64,000 bases of DNA from Mycobacterium ahvazicum (GTDB taxonomy: Bacteria > Actinomycetota > Actinomycetes > Mycobacteriales > Mycobacteriaceae). Both the position numbers and the translations under genes were made by a program. Below, in pieces: positions 43,539-52,576 of the stretch; position 1 is the stretch's first letter, and the number at the start of each line of letters is the position of its first letter. The stretch covers positions 806,001 to 870,000 of the forward strand of contig NZ_FXEG02000002.1 of NCBI RefSeq assembly GCF_900176255.2. The letters are read 5' to 3'. The notes under the pieces were generated by a model. The model had not been told where the DNA came from and ran no database searches. It saw only the letters and a program-made list of their open reading frames with translations.

Positions 43539-43821
43539 AAGTAGTTACTCCTCACTATGTGCGCAGCATCGCGCACTGGCGTTATTCTTCGGCTCTTAAC
43601 GCTTGCATGAGTAAGGGTCCGTTTGGTACCCCCACAATCTCTGCATGCAACCTTTCGATCGTTTCACAGGCACAACAGAAGTCAATAGCGTGAGTTGGGC
43701 CGTGGGCTATCTCACTTTGATTAAGGCTTAGTCAAGCCCTCACTCCGTTGTACTACACTCGCCGATTACCCTGCCGAGAATATTTGGTCGCTCTCCCGGT
43801 ATGGGGTGGCGTTTTCGCAGT
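43539..43821. other. whiB1 promoter region
   Basis: 283 bases between the divergent-to-left whiB1 start and the lipid kinase stop, without a gene. It is AT-richer than its surroundings and includes the CRP-type site at 43701-43716. Confidence 0.6.
43701..43716 (-). promoter_or_regulatory. CRP (Rv3676-type) binding site for whiB1
   Basis: On the minus strand the site reads AGTGAGATAGCCCACG, with a good left half (GTGA) and a weaker right half (CCAC against TCAC). It matches my memory of the CRP site in the M. tuberculosis whiB1 promoter. Confidence 0.65.
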
Positions 43822-44787
43822 TCAGGACGGCTTGCTTTGCGGCGGCGCCGCCACGGAAAGTGCATCGGGCACCGATCGGAACGTCATGGATTCGCGCAGC
43901 CCGAGGTACTCCCCGTCGTACTGACTGGCCACCGGCCCGGCGCTGCAACTGATTCGCACGCAAGCGGTGTCGTCGTCTCGGACAAGTTGGTTGGCTTGTG
44001 GGTTCGGGTTCTTCGCGAGAATCTGGCGCAGTAATCGAAGTGTGGGAATCACCTTCAAACTGGTAACCGCGAACACGCCGAGGCCCGACTCGAAGCTGCA
44101 ACCCGGGTTGGTCACCATCGGCCGGCTGTTGCTGTAGGTCCAGGGCGTCGTGTTGGACACCCAGGCGAATTGCACGCCCGAGACGGGGTCGCGGCCGGGC
44201 AGCTCCAGCGTCATGTCCGGCGCGCGGCGGCTGTAGCGGATCGTTGCGGGCACCGCGACCCGCCAGTACCGCAACGGCGTTACCTTGACGCCCTTGTTGC
44301 GCTGGGCCTCCACCGCGGCGACCACCTCGGCGTCGACGCCCATTCCGGCGTTGATCACCGCGTACTGCTCGCCGCAGTCGATCAGGCTGATGCGCCGCCA
44401 GCTCTGGTGGCGGCGGTAGTCGTCGATCAGCTGGATCAGCTGGTTGGTGGCGGCGGCCGGGTCCCGGGAGATCCCCAGCGATCTGGCCAGCACGTTCGCC
44501 GAACCGCCAGGTACCACCGCGACGGCGGGGACGTGTGCAGGCCGCGGCGTGCCGGGGCGGCCCAGGATCCCGTTGACGACCCCGCTCACCGAGCCGTCCC
44601 CGCCGTGCACGACGACCAGGTCGACCCCGCTCTCGGCGGCCGCGTGGCCGAGTTCGGTCCCGTGACCGCGGTGGTTGGTGTGCTCGACGGTGAGCTCGAG
44701 GCGGCTCTTGAGCGCATGCGCCAGCAGATCGCGGCCGGCGGGCGTGGTGGATGTGGCTGCGGGGTTCACGATCAGAACGGCACGCAT
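43822..44787 (-). CDS. Diacylglycerol/lipid kinase family protein (Rv3218-like)
   Basis: A 321-aa protein of the DagK-catalytic-domain type. The nucleotide-binding motif is VVHGGDGSVSGVVNG near residue 59 and the second motif AVVPGGSANVLARSLG near residue 90. The lipid substrate is unknown. The C-terminal domain has the expected beta-sandwich-like pattern. It is divergent from the Rv3217c-like gene with about 90 bases between. Confidence 0.92.
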   Translation of the reverse strand: MRAVLIVNPAATSTTPAGRDLLAHALKSRLELTVEHTNHRGHGTELGHAAAESGVDLVVVHGGDGSVSGVVNGILGRPGTPRPAHVPAVAVVPGGSANVLARSLGISRDPAAATNQLIQLIDDYRRHQSWRRISLIDCGEQYAVINAGMGVDAEVVAAVEAQRNKGVKVTPLRYWRVAVPATIRYSRRAPDMTLELPGRDPVSGVQFAWVSNTTPWTYSNSRPMVTNPGCSFESGLGVFAVTSLKVIPTLRLLRQILAKNPNPQANQLVRDDDTACVRISCSAGPVASQYDGEYLGLRESMTFRSVPDALSVAAPPQSKPS

Positions 44788-44879
44788 GATGCACGAGCTT
44801 ATGCGGGCCGGTTAAGGCCTTGCTGTGGGGGAAGCGACGGCTCGGCGGATGGGGGGTTCCGCGTGGCTACGCTGACGCT

Positions 44880-45335
44880 GTGAACCGCGGCCGCCGCAAC
44901 CAGGAGATACCACCGCCCCCGTCGGCCGTCCGCGGCGCCGGATTCATTGTCGCGGCGCAGGGGCTGGCCGCTCTGGCGATGGCCGCGGTCCTGGTGGTGC
45001 GTGCGATCGCCGGAGCCGACCAGCGGGTGGTCAACGGTCTGGGCACCGCGCTCTGGTTCCTGGTGATCGGCGGCGTGGTGCTGGCCGCCGGTCGCGCGTT
45101 GGTCGTTGGGCAGCGCTGGGGGCGTGGGCTCGCGGTGTTCACCCAGCTGCTGTTGTTGCCGGTGTCCTGGTACCTCGCGGTCGGTTCGCATCGTGCGGCG
45201 TTCGGTATACCGCTGGCCTTGGTGGCGCTGACGGTGTTGCTCCTGCTCTTCAGCCCCGCCGCACTGCGCTGGGTAGCCGGAGGCGATCAGCGCGGTCCGG
45301 CCAGCCCGGACAAGGACGCCCCGGACAGCCGGTAG
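44880..45335 (+). CDS. Integral membrane protein (Rv3217c-like)
   Basis: A 151-aa protein with four hydrophobic helices (GFIVAAQGLAALAMAAVLVV, ALWFLVIGGVVLAAGRALVV and two more) between charged termini. The GTG at 44880 starts NRGRRNQEIPPPPS. Function is unknown. Its 3' end overlaps the convergent GNAT gene by 49 bases, so both C-termini are encoded antisense to each other. Confidence 0.82.
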   Translation: MNRGRRNQEIPPPPSAVRGAGFIVAAQGLAALAMAAVLVVRAIAGADQRVVNGLGTALWFLVIGGVVLAAGRALVVGQRWGRGLAVFTQLLLLPVSWYLAVGSHRAAFGIPLALVALTVLLLLFSPAALRWVAGGDQRGPASPDKDAPDSR

Positions 45336-45769
45336 GTGGTCCACTCTCGTTGCGGTTGCCCGCCGACCTCGTCGTACAGCCTGATCGCGTCGGCGTTCCA
45401 GTTCAGCACCGCCCACGACAACCGGGTGTAGCCGTTGTCGACACACTCGGCCGCCAGGGTCGCCAGCAGTGCGCGGGCCAGGCCCCGGCGGCGGAATTCG
45501 GGCCGGACGAACAGATCCTCGAGGTAGATGCCGCCGACGCCGTCCCACGTGGAGAAGTTGAGGAACCACAGCGCCATCGCGGCGATCTCACCGTCGACTT
45601 CGGCGACATGTCCGTACACGATCGGCGAACGGCCGAAAAGTGCTGCGGAAATCCGCTTTTCGGTGACGGTGCAATCTTGGGCGGCGCGTTCGAATTCGGC
45701 CAGCGCGTGGATCATGTCGGCTATGTCGGCGGCGTCTCCGGGTTTGGCGCGACGAATGCTTTCGCTCAT
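45287..45769 (-). CDS. GNAT-family N-acetyltransferase (Rv3216-like)
   Basis: A 160-aa acetyltransferase, diamine-acetyltransferase-like. Motif A is YLEDLFVRPEFRRRGLARALLATLA with the RRxGxA loop, and the preceding segment FLNFSTWDGVGGIYLE is typical of the SAT-type subgroup. Its ATG overlaps the entC stop as ATGA, so it is the third gene of the gpm2-entC operon. The substrate is unknown, possibly a polyamine or amino acid. Confidence 0.88.
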   Translation of the reverse strand: MSESIRRAKPGDAADIADMIHALAEFERAAQDCTVTEKRISAALFGRSPIVYGHVAEVDGEIAAMALWFLNFSTWDGVGGIYLEDLFVRPEFRRRGLARALLATLAAECVDNGYTRLSWAVLNWNADAIRLYDEVGGQPQREWTTYRLSGASLSGLAGPR

Positions 45770-46866
45770 TGCTCAACTCCAAGCGCGTTGAGAATCGTGG
45801 CGAATTTCGTTGTGGTCTCGTCAACTTCGGCGTCAGGATCCGATTCCGCGACAATGCCGCCGCCGGCGTGGGCCAGGGCGGTGCGGCGATCCGCCGACAG
45901 CTGCGCACAGCGGATGGACACCACCCAATAGCCGTCACCGTGGGAGTCGCACCAGCCCACCGCGCCGGCATAGAAGCCGCGGTCGCCTTCGATCTCGGCA
46001 ATCAGCTCGGACGCTGCCTCGGCGGGCACGCCTCCGACCGCCGGGGTGGGGTGCAGAGTCAGCGCCAAATCGATTGCGGTGGTTGACTTATCGCGCAGCC
46101 GGCCGCTGATCGGTGTGCACAGATGCCAGACCGCGGCGGTGCGGCTCAGCTGCGGCTCGGGTGCGATGGTCAGCTCGTCGCACAGCGGTTCCAGCGCGGC
46201 CCGCATCGTGTCGATGACCAGCTGATGCTCGTGGCGGTCCTTGGCGGAGGCGGCCAGCGCGGCGCCGTTGGCGGCGTCGCGCTCGGGGTCCGCGGCGCGT
46301 GGGGCCGAACCGGCGAACGGCTGGCAGCTCACCCGGTCGCCGGAGCGTGCGACCAGAAGCTCCGGGCTCGCACCCACCAGGGCCGCGCCGGCGCAGTCCG
46401 CACCGGCGGCGCTCAGGTCGGCCAGATAGCAGTAGGCCGCCGGATCGTTGGTGGCCAGGCGGCTCAGCACCACACGGGCGTCCAGCGGGCCGTCGGCGGC
46501 CAGCCGCAACGCCCGGGCCAGCACCACCTTGCTCAGCGCGGTGTTCGGCGCGGTCAGCTCATCGCGGGCGCGGCTGATCCGGACGCGGTATTCGGCCGGT
46601 GGCGGGATGGCCGCGGCGATGCGCACGTTCGGCAGCGGCTCCGTCGGCCAGTCGGGTGGTCCGTCGCTGTGCCGCACCCTGTCCGGCACCAGCAGCGCAG
46701 CGGGTCGTTTCACGTCAAAAGGCAATGCGCCCAACACAATTGGGGCGGATCCCGATCTCAGCGCGGCTTGGGCGGCGCCCACGTCGTCGTAGTGCGCCCG
46801 CACCCCTTCGGCAATCAGGGTGCCGCGCGGGCCGCACAGTGCGAACGGCGGTTCCGTGGTGCTCAA
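45766..46866 (-). CDS. entC: Isochorismate synthase
   Basis: A 366-aa chorismate-utilising enzyme converting chorismate to isochorismate. Family elements: LVGASPELLVARSGDRVSCQPFAGSAPR, the EHQLVIDTM segment, HLCTPISGRL, LHPTPAVGGVPAE, and the Mg-binding EIEGDRGFYAGAVGW. It starts at TTG 46866, which overlaps the gpm2 stop as TTGA. Its product could feed menaquinone or siderophore synthesis; no other genes of those pathways are adjacent. Confidence 0.92.
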   Translation of the reverse strand: MSTTEPPFALCGPRGTLIAEGVRAHYDDVGAAQAALRSGSAPIVLGALPFDVKRPAALLVPDRVRHSDGPPDWPTEPLPNVRIAAAIPPPAEYRVRISRARDELTAPNTALSKVVLARALRLAADGPLDARVVLSRLATNDPAAYCYLADLSAAGADCAGAALVGASPELLVARSGDRVSCQPFAGSAPRAADPERDAANGAALAASAKDRHEHQLVIDTMRAALEPLCDELTIAPEPQLSRTAAVWHLCTPISGRLRDKSTTAIDLALTLHPTPAVGGVPAEAASELIAEIEGDRGFYAGAVGWCDSHGDGYWVVSIRCAQLSADRRTALAHAGGGIVAESDPDAEVDETTTKFATILNALGVEQ

Positions 46867-47474
46867 CCGGGTGCGATTGCCTGCGGGAGACCGGTCAGTC
46901 CGAGCGCGGCGAGCTGGCGCAGGCCATGCTCGAATCCGCATACGGCGATCGAGCCGGCGAGCATCCAGAACCGGCTGCCCTCGACCAGCGGCAGTTCGAC
47001 CCACCGGGTGATGACCGAGCGGGAGAAATGGCTGTGACCCACGAACACCACGTCGCGCGAAGCCATGTGCTCCAACGCCAGTGCGACGGCCCGGTCAGCG
47101 CGGGCGCTGACTTGCGCCACACTCTCACCGCCGGGGCAACCGTGGGTCCACACCAGCCAATCCGGGTCCGATTCCCGGATCTGTGGAGTCGTCAACCCCT
47201 CGTAGGAACCGTAATCCCATTCGGCGAGCAGTTCAGATACCTCGTCGACAGCGAGACCGGCCAGCTTGGCCGTGGTCAGTGCTCGTATCCGCGGACTGCT
47301 GATCACCAGCGGATCAGTGAGCTTCAGCTCACGCAGGACGTGCCCGGCAAGCTCGGCCTGCAGCCGGCCGGTGTCGGTGAGCTCTATATCGGTGCGGCCG
47401 GTGTGCTGGCCGGATTTCGACCATTCGGTCTCGCCATGGCGCAGCAGTACAAGTCGATGGTTGTGCAAGCCCAT
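46863..47474 (-). CDS. gpm2: Histidine phosphatase family protein (Gpm2/Rv3214)
   Basis: A 203-aa member of the phosphoglycerate mutase superfamily. The catalytic motif is LLRHGETEWS near residue 10 and the second His is in VGHSHFSRS. The M. tuberculosis protein behaves as an acid phosphatase rather than a mutase, so the mutase name is historical. The ATG at 47474 matches that protein's length. It is the first gene of a coupled operon with entC and a GNAT gene. Confidence 0.92.
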   Translation of the reverse strand: MGLHNHRLVLLRHGETEWSKSGQHTGRTDIELTDTGRLQAELAGHVLRELKLTDPLVISSPRIRALTTAKLAGLAVDEVSELLAEWDYGSYEGLTTPQIRESDPDWLVWTHGCPGGESVAQVSARADRAVALALEHMASRDVVFVGHSHFSRSVITRWVELPLVEGSRFWMLAGSIAVCGFEHGLRQLAALGLTGLPQAIAPG

Positions 47475-47548
47475 GTGGACTGATTCTGCCCGAGACTCGT
47501 GGGCCCGTCGCCCCGGCACCCGGCCCCGAACGTGCCAGGATGGCAGGT

Positions 47549-48349
47549 GTGAGTGAGACGCGGGTATTGGCGGTCGCCAACCAGAAGGGTGGGGTCGCCA
47601 AGACGACGACGGTTGCCTCGCTGGGTGCGGCGATGGTGGAAAAGGGGAAGCGAGTCCTGCTCGTCGACCTGGATCCGCAGGGTTGTCTGACTTTCTCGCT
47701 CGGTCAAGATCCCGACAAGTTGCCGGTGTCGGTGCACGAGGTGCTGCTGGGTGAGATCGAGCCGAGCGCCGCGCTGGTCACCACGATGGAGGGAATGACG
47801 CTGCTGCCGGCCAACATTGACCTGGCCGGCGCCGAGGCGATGCTGCTGATGCGGGCCGGGCGCGAGTACGCACTCAAGCGCGCGCTGGCGAAAGTCGCCG
47901 ACCAATTCGACGTCGTCGTCATCGACTGCCCGCCGTCGCTGGGGGTGCTGACCCTCAACGGGCTGACGGCCGCCGACGAGGTGATCGTGCCGCTGCAGTG
48001 CGAGACGCTGGCGCACCGCGGCGTCGGTCAATTCCTGCGCACCGTCGCCGATGTCCAGCAGATCACCAACCCGAACCTGCGGCTGCTGGGTGCGTTGCCG
48101 ACTTTGTACGACTCGCGCACCACGCACACCCGCGATGTGCTGCTCGACGTCGCGGACCGCTACGACCTGCCGGTGCTGGCACCGCCGATCCCGCGCACCG
48201 TGCGTTTCGCCGAGGCCAGCGCGTCGGGCTCGTCGGTGCTGGCCGGACGCAAGAACAAGGGCGCGCTGGCCTACTCCACGCTGGCGCAGGCGTTGCTCAA
48301 ACATTGGAAGTCGGGCAAACCGCTGCCGACGTTCTCCGTCGAGGCTTAA
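47549..48349 (+). CDS. ParA/Soj-family ATPase (Rv3213c-like)
   Basis: A 266-aa deviant Walker ATPase. It starts SETRVLAVANQKGGVAKTTT, with the KGGVAKTT P-loop near residue 13; the Walker A' aspartate is in LLVDLDPQGCLTF and Walker B in VVIDCPPSLGVLT. No ParB partner is adjacent, so it is an orphan ParA, perhaps positioning another complex. The GTG at 47549 is used; an ATG lies 9 bases upstream. Confidence 0.92.
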   Translation: MSETRVLAVANQKGGVAKTTTVASLGAAMVEKGKRVLLVDLDPQGCLTFSLGQDPDKLPVSVHEVLLGEIEPSAALVTTMEGMTLLPANIDLAGAEAMLLMRAGREYALKRALAKVADQFDVVVIDCPPSLGVLTLNGLTAADEVIVPLQCETLAHRGVGQFLRTVADVQQITNPNLRLLGALPTLYDSRTTHTRDVLLDVADRYDLPVLAPPIPRTVRFAEASASGSSVLAGRKNKGALAYSTLAQALLKHWKSGKPLPTFSVEA

Positions 48350-48352
48350 CCG

Positions 48353-49564
48353 TCAGCCCAGCGCGACCACGGTGTCGCCGCGCTGCTCGAACACCCGGGA
48401 TCCCGACACCGCCGGGACCACCGCACGGGTGCTCGGTGCCCGCTGCACCGGGATGTTGCGCTCATTGACTCCGGTCATGGGGTCATAGACGCCGATCCCG
48501 CCGGTGACCGGAATCAGCAGCTTGCCGGCCATCATGGTGCCGGGTCCCAACGGGACCGTCTTGTCGCCCGCGGCGACGGTGTAGCGCAGATTCAGGGTGC
48601 TTGCCTCGAACACCAACACCGAATCGCCGGTCCACCAGGTCACCAGGTTGCCCGCCTGCGACACCTCCGAGTCCGTCGGCGCCTTGGGCAGCAGCGTGCT
48701 CGCCACCGTGGTGCCCATCTCGTCGATCACGTCGACCCGGGGCTGCGGCGCCGGCAGGTAAACGGCTGTGTTGCTTTGCCAGACGGTGAGCACGCGAGCG
48801 CCCGAGTTCGCCTTGATCCCGGGCTCGGACACGAGATGCTGCTGGGGTTCGTCGTCTTCCTTGCCCGGGCGCAGCAGGGCCAGGCGCAGGTCGCCCTGGT
48901 TCCCGCAGCTCTCCAGCACCGAAACCTCCAACGAGCTGGCCGCCCCCGAGTAGAGCTTGCATCCTGAGTGCAGTCCCCGCGACGACGGTTTCACCCGGGC
49001 GTCGGTCTCGCCGTAGGCCAGCATCCGGACCATGTCGGAGCGCCACAGCTCCAGGCGGGTATCGCCGACCGACAACACCGTCGTGCCGTCCGAGGACAGC
49101 CGCACCCGCGGGTCGGCGTAGCTGCTGCGGGCAGCCCCCCGGCGGCCGGTGGTCCCGTCGATGGTGCTGACCTGGCCGCAACCGCGGTCGTCGCGGTAGA
49201 CGGCGACCGCGTAGTGGTAGACCCAGGACAGGCCGCACAGGTCGGTGTCGCGGGAGTACGTCCAGCGCGTCTGGCCGGTGCCGGCGTCGCGGCCGTCCAC
49301 CTCACGGCCGTCGCCGGTGGTCACCGTCCCGCCCACGATCACCGGTGCCGTGGTGGCGGAGCTGGGCGCGGTCCACAGCTGCTTCAGGCCGGCCGGCACC
49401 TGCTTGGCCGGGGCCGGGTTGGGCGCCGGCGTCGCGGCGGGCCGGCTGATCGTGGCCCGGGCGTCGCTGGTCCACCAGATCAGCGAGGCAATTGCGGCGA
49501 CGGCGGCCGCGATCGCCGCGGCGGCCAGCAGATCGCCTTTGGTGCGGCGTTCGGGTTTGACCAT
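48353..49564 (-). CDS. Membrane-anchored extracytoplasmic protein (Rv3212-like)
   Basis: A 403-aa protein with one N-terminal membrane helix (LLAAAAIAAAVAAIASLIWW, residues about 11-30), a Pro-rich linker and a large outside domain whose repeated Gly/Trp/Asp pattern (GREVDGRDAGTGQTRWTYSRD) looks like PQQ-type beta-propeller blades. Four or more Cys suggest disulfides. Function is unknown. It converges with the ParA gene and lies 14 bases downstream of rhlE on the same strand. Confidence 0.88.
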   Translation of the reverse strand: MVKPERRTKGDLLAAAAIAAAVAAIASLIWWTSDARATISRPAATPAPNPAPAKQVPAGLKQLWTAPSSATTAPVIVGGTVTTGDGREVDGRDAGTGQTRWTYSRDTDLCGLSWVYHYAVAVYRDDRGCGQVSTIDGTTGRRGAARSSYADPRVRLSSDGTTVLSVGDTRLELWRSDMVRMLAYGETDARVKPSSRGLHSGCKLYSGAASSLEVSVLESCGNQGDLRLALLRPGKEDDEPQQHLVSEPGIKANSGARVLTVWQSNTAVYLPAPQPRVDVIDEMGTTVASTLLPKAPTDSEVSQAGNLVTWWTGDSVLVFEASTLNLRYTVAAGDKTVPLGPGTMMAGKLLIPVTGGIGVYDPMTGVNERNIPVQRAPSTRAVVPAVSGSRVFEQRGDTVVALG

Positions 49565-49578
49565 GCCTGGACGTCGGC

Positions 49579-51084
49579 TCAGCCGGCGTTGGTGGTGGCT
49601 TCCGCCGGCTTGCGGCGACGACGGCGACGACGGTTGTTGCTGCTAGCACTGCCGGTGCCGGACGCGTCCGGGGCTGTCTCCGCGGCGGTTTCGCCGTCGC
49701 TGTCGGCCGGGTGGCCGCTCACGGGCTGCCCACCGCGGGTGCGGCGGCGCCGGTTCGCCGAACGGGCGCGCGCCGGCTTCTCCGACGTCGTGGTGCGTTC
49801 GGTGCGCTCGGTCTCGCGGCGCTTGACCGGCGACTTCTTCGGCGCGCCGATGGTGCCGCTGGCCTCGCCCGGAATGCCCAGCTCGGTGTACAGGTGCGGC
49901 GAGCTGGAGTAGGTCTCGGCCGGATCCGGGGAGCCCAGGTTCAGCGCCTTGTCGATGGCCGTCCAGCGCGGCAGTTCGTCCCAGTCCACCAGGGTCACGG
50001 CGATACCTGTCTTTCCGGCGCGTCCGGTGCGGCCGATCCGGTGCACGTAGGCCTGCTCGTCCTCGGGGATCTGATAGTTGATGACGTGGGTGATGTCGTC
50101 GATGTCGATGCCGCGCGCGGCCACGTCGGTGGCCACCAGCACGTCGACGTCGCCGGCCCGAAACGCCTTGAGCGCCTTCTCGCGGGCGATCTGCCCGAGA
50201 TCGCCGTGCACGGCGCCGACCTTGAAGCCGCGCTCGGCCAGCTCGTCTGCGACCTTCTGGGCGGTGCGCTTGGTGCGGGTGAAGATCATCGTCGCGCCGC
50301 GGCCCTCGGCCTGCAGTATCCGGCTGACCATCTCCACCTTGTCCAGCGCGTGGGCGCGGTAGACGAACTGCTCGGTGGTGTCGTGGGTGGCCGCCGAGTG
50401 TGGTGCCTCGGCACGAATATGGGTGGGCTGCACCATGAACGTGCGGGCCAGCGTGATGATCGGGTCGGGCATCGTCGCCGAGAACAGCATCGACTGCCGG
50501 TCGGCCGGGATCTGGCGCAGGATCCGCTCGATGTCCGGCAGGAAGCCCAGGTCCAGCATCTCGTCGGCCTCGTCGAGCACCAGCACCGACAACCCGCCCA
50601 GCTGCAGGTGACCCTGCTGGGCGAGGTCGAGCAACCGGCCCGGGGTGCCCACCACGACGTCGGCGCCGGTGCGCAGCGCGTCGATCTGCGGTTCGTAGGC
50701 CCGGCCGCCGTAGATCGATACCACCGACAGGCGGCGGCCCTCGTCGGCGGTCAGGTGCTTGGCGGCGGCGGCCAGGTCCTCGGTGACCTGCAGGCACAGC
50801 TCGCGGGTGGGCACCACGACCAGGGCGCGGGGTGTGCCGTTGAGCGGCCGCGCGTCGCCGCCGTTGGTGATGCGCTGCAGCAGCGGCACGCCGAAGGCGA
50901 GGGTCTTGCCCATACCCGTACGGGCCTGTCCGATGACGTCGTCGCCGGACAGCGCCATCGGCAGGGTGAGTTCCTGGATGGCAAAGGCGTGCTCAATGCC
51001 CTTCTCGGCGAGCGCCCGGACGATTTCGTCGCGTACGCCGAGTTCGGCGAAGGTGGGTTCAGTTTTGTTCGTCAATGCAGTCAT
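49579..51084 (-). CDS. rhlE: DEAD-box RNA helicase
   Basis: A 501-aa RNA helicase. Q motif TFAELGVRDEIVRAL and FAIQELTLP, motif I ARTGMGKT, motif II VLDEADEML, motif III SAT, and motif VI HRIGRTGRAG are all present. The C-terminal 100 residues are basic and low complexity (KSPVKRRETERT, ANRRRRTRGGQ, NNRRRRRRRK), suited to RNA binding. The ATG at 51084 starts TALTNKTEP; the longer frame upstream is not credible. It matches Rv3211. Confidence 0.95.
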   Translation of the reverse strand: MTALTNKTEPTFAELGVRDEIVRALAEKGIEHAFAIQELTLPMALSGDDVIGQARTGMGKTLAFGVPLLQRITNGGDARPLNGTPRALVVVPTRELCLQVTEDLAAAAKHLTADEGRRLSVVSIYGGRAYEPQIDALRTGADVVVGTPGRLLDLAQQGHLQLGGLSVLVLDEADEMLDLGFLPDIERILRQIPADRQSMLFSATMPDPIITLARTFMVQPTHIRAEAPHSAATHDTTEQFVYRAHALDKVEMVSRILQAEGRGATMIFTRTKRTAQKVADELAERGFKVGAVHGDLGQIAREKALKAFRAGDVDVLVATDVAARGIDIDDITHVINYQIPEDEQAYVHRIGRTGRAGKTGIAVTLVDWDELPRWTAIDKALNLGSPDPAETYSSSPHLYTELGIPGEASGTIGAPKKSPVKRRETERTERTTTSEKPARARSANRRRRTRGGQPVSGHPADSDGETAAETAPDASGTGSASSNNRRRRRRRKPAEATTNAG

Positions 51085-51331
51085 GCGTGGGTGATGTACC
51101 TTTCGGTGACTTATTCGATTGGGTCGGTTTTTCTCGCGGGTCACGCGCGCACGAGTTCCGACTCCAAGTCGCTGAGTCACCGGGCCCTGCTGAGATGGGG
51201 CGGGCCAGCTGTGCACGCACATTTCGCCGATAGCGGCGGTGCAAAGAAATACAGCCACTATCAATCTGCATGATAGCTGGTCGACAGCTCATCCCCATCT
51301 TCTTCCAGGTCTGCCGACTACAGTGATGCCC

Positions 51332-52027
51332 ATGACTTCGGCCTCCTCTGCCGACCAAGTAGACGAATCACCTTCCGTAGGACTGACCGCGGACCATCCG
51401 GGCGTCAACGAGCTGTTCGCAGTGCTCGCCTATGGCGAGGTGGCCGCGTTTTACCGGCTGACTGACGAGGCTCGGATGGCTCCCGACCTGCGGGGACGCA
51501 TTTCCATGGCGAGCATGGCGGCCGCCGAGATGCAGCACTACGAGCTGCTGCACGACGCGCTGGAAAGCCGCGGCGTCGACGTCGTTTCGGCCATGTCGAA
51601 GTACGTGTCGGCGCTGGAGAACTACCACCGGCTGACGATGCCCAGCACCTGGCTGGAGGCGCTGGTCAAGACCTACATCGGCGACGCGCTGGCCGCCGAC
51701 CTCTACCTAGAGATCGCCGACAAGCTGCCCGACGAGGTCGCCGACGTGGTGCGCGCGGCCCTGTCGGAAACCGGGCACTCGCAGTTCGTCGTCGCCGAGG
51801 TACGCGCCGCGGTGACCGCGAGCGGCAAACAGCGCAGCCGGTTAGCGCTGTGGGCCCGCCGGCTGTACGGCGAAGCGTTCACCCAGGCCCAGTACCTGTT
51901 GGCAGATCACGACGAGCTGGTGGACCTGGTGGTGTCGGGCACCGGCGGCCTGGGTCAGCTCAGCGCGTTCTTCGAGCGTCTGCAGCAAACACACGAGCGG
52001 CGTATGCGCGAGCTCGGTCTGGGCTGA
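51332..52027 (+). CDS. Ferritin-like-fold protein (Rv3210c-like)
   Basis: A 231-aa helical protein. Carboxylate and His pairs in the helices (AYGEVAAFYRL, AAAEMQHYELLHD, ETGHSQFVV) fit a di-iron four-helix bundle related to MiaE-type hydroxylases, though a role in tRNA modification is only a possibility. The ATG at 51332 (second of two close ATGs) gives the length of Rv3210c. It is divergent from rhlE. Confidence 0.88.
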   Translation: MTSASSADQVDESPSVGLTADHPGVNELFAVLAYGEVAAFYRLTDEARMAPDLRGRISMASMAAAEMQHYELLHDALESRGVDVVSAMSKYVSALENYHRLTMPSTWLEALVKTYIGDALAADLYLEIADKLPDEVADVVRAALSETGHSQFVVAEVRAAVTASGKQRSRLALWARRLYGEAFTQAQYLLADHDELVDLVVSGTGGLGQLSAFFERLQQTHERRMRELGLG

Positions 52028-52030
52028 GCC

Positions 52031-52576
52031 CTACTTGGTGCAGGTCGCCAGGTTCGAGTTGTTGGCCGACGCCACCTCGACCTGACCCTGCGCGTTGACG
52101 ATCGCGCAGTTCACCTTGCCCACGATGCTGGTCGCGACGACCGATTGGGTCGTCACCCCCGGATTCAGCACCACAACCTTGGTCCAGGGCAGCGACACGT
52201 TGAACTCGGTCTGGGGGTAGCCACGGGCGTCGGTGTAGACGACGTTCACCAGGTCCAGCAGCGTCTTCGTCCCGGTCACGCTGTAGTAGATGGTGCTGGG
52301 ATTCACTGTGGCCGTTGGGGCTACGACCGCGGGCGGCGACACGGCCAGCGGCGGAGTCGTCAGCGCCGCGCTCGGCGGGCTCAGCGTGGTGACGGTCTCC
52401 GGCGGTAGCTGGGGTGCTTGCGACGTGCTCGGCACCGGGCGTTGCGTGGCGCTCGGCGGGCTGGTGGTCCGCGGTGCGGACGTAGTGGGGGCCGGCGGCG
52501 CGATGGTGGCCTTCGTCGACGCGCTGTCGCCGCTGTTGATGATCACCGCGGTCGCGATCGCGCCGATCGCCACCAC
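52031..52576 (-). CDS. Thr/Pro-rich membrane-anchored protein (Rv3209-like)
   Basis: From the GTG at 52576 the product is 181 aa: a short hydrophobic anchor (VAIGAIATAVIINSG), a Thr/Pro/Ser linker and a C-terminal extracellular domain (STIYYSVTGTKTLLDLVNVV) reminiscent of MmpS-type proteins. The same frame is open upstream to about 52780 and encodes an acidic Asp/Tyr-rich stretch plus WPIGSWRPAVALLGA, completing the membrane helix. No ATG, GTG or TTG in that part could start it, so the true N-terminus is unresolved. Confidence 0.75.
   Translation of the reverse strand: MVAIGAIATAVIINSGDSASTKATIAPPAPTTSAPRTTSPPSATQRPVPSTSQAPQLPPETVTTLSPPSAALTTPPLAVSPPAVVAPTATVNPSTIYYSVTGTKTLLDLVNVVYTDARGYPQTEFNVSLPWTKVVVLNPGVTTQSVVATSIVGKVNCAIVNAQGQVEVASANNSNLATCTK

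Noticed and set aside
49711..51273. 520-codon plus-strand frame
   Set aside because: Antisense to rhlE, which has all helicase motifs.
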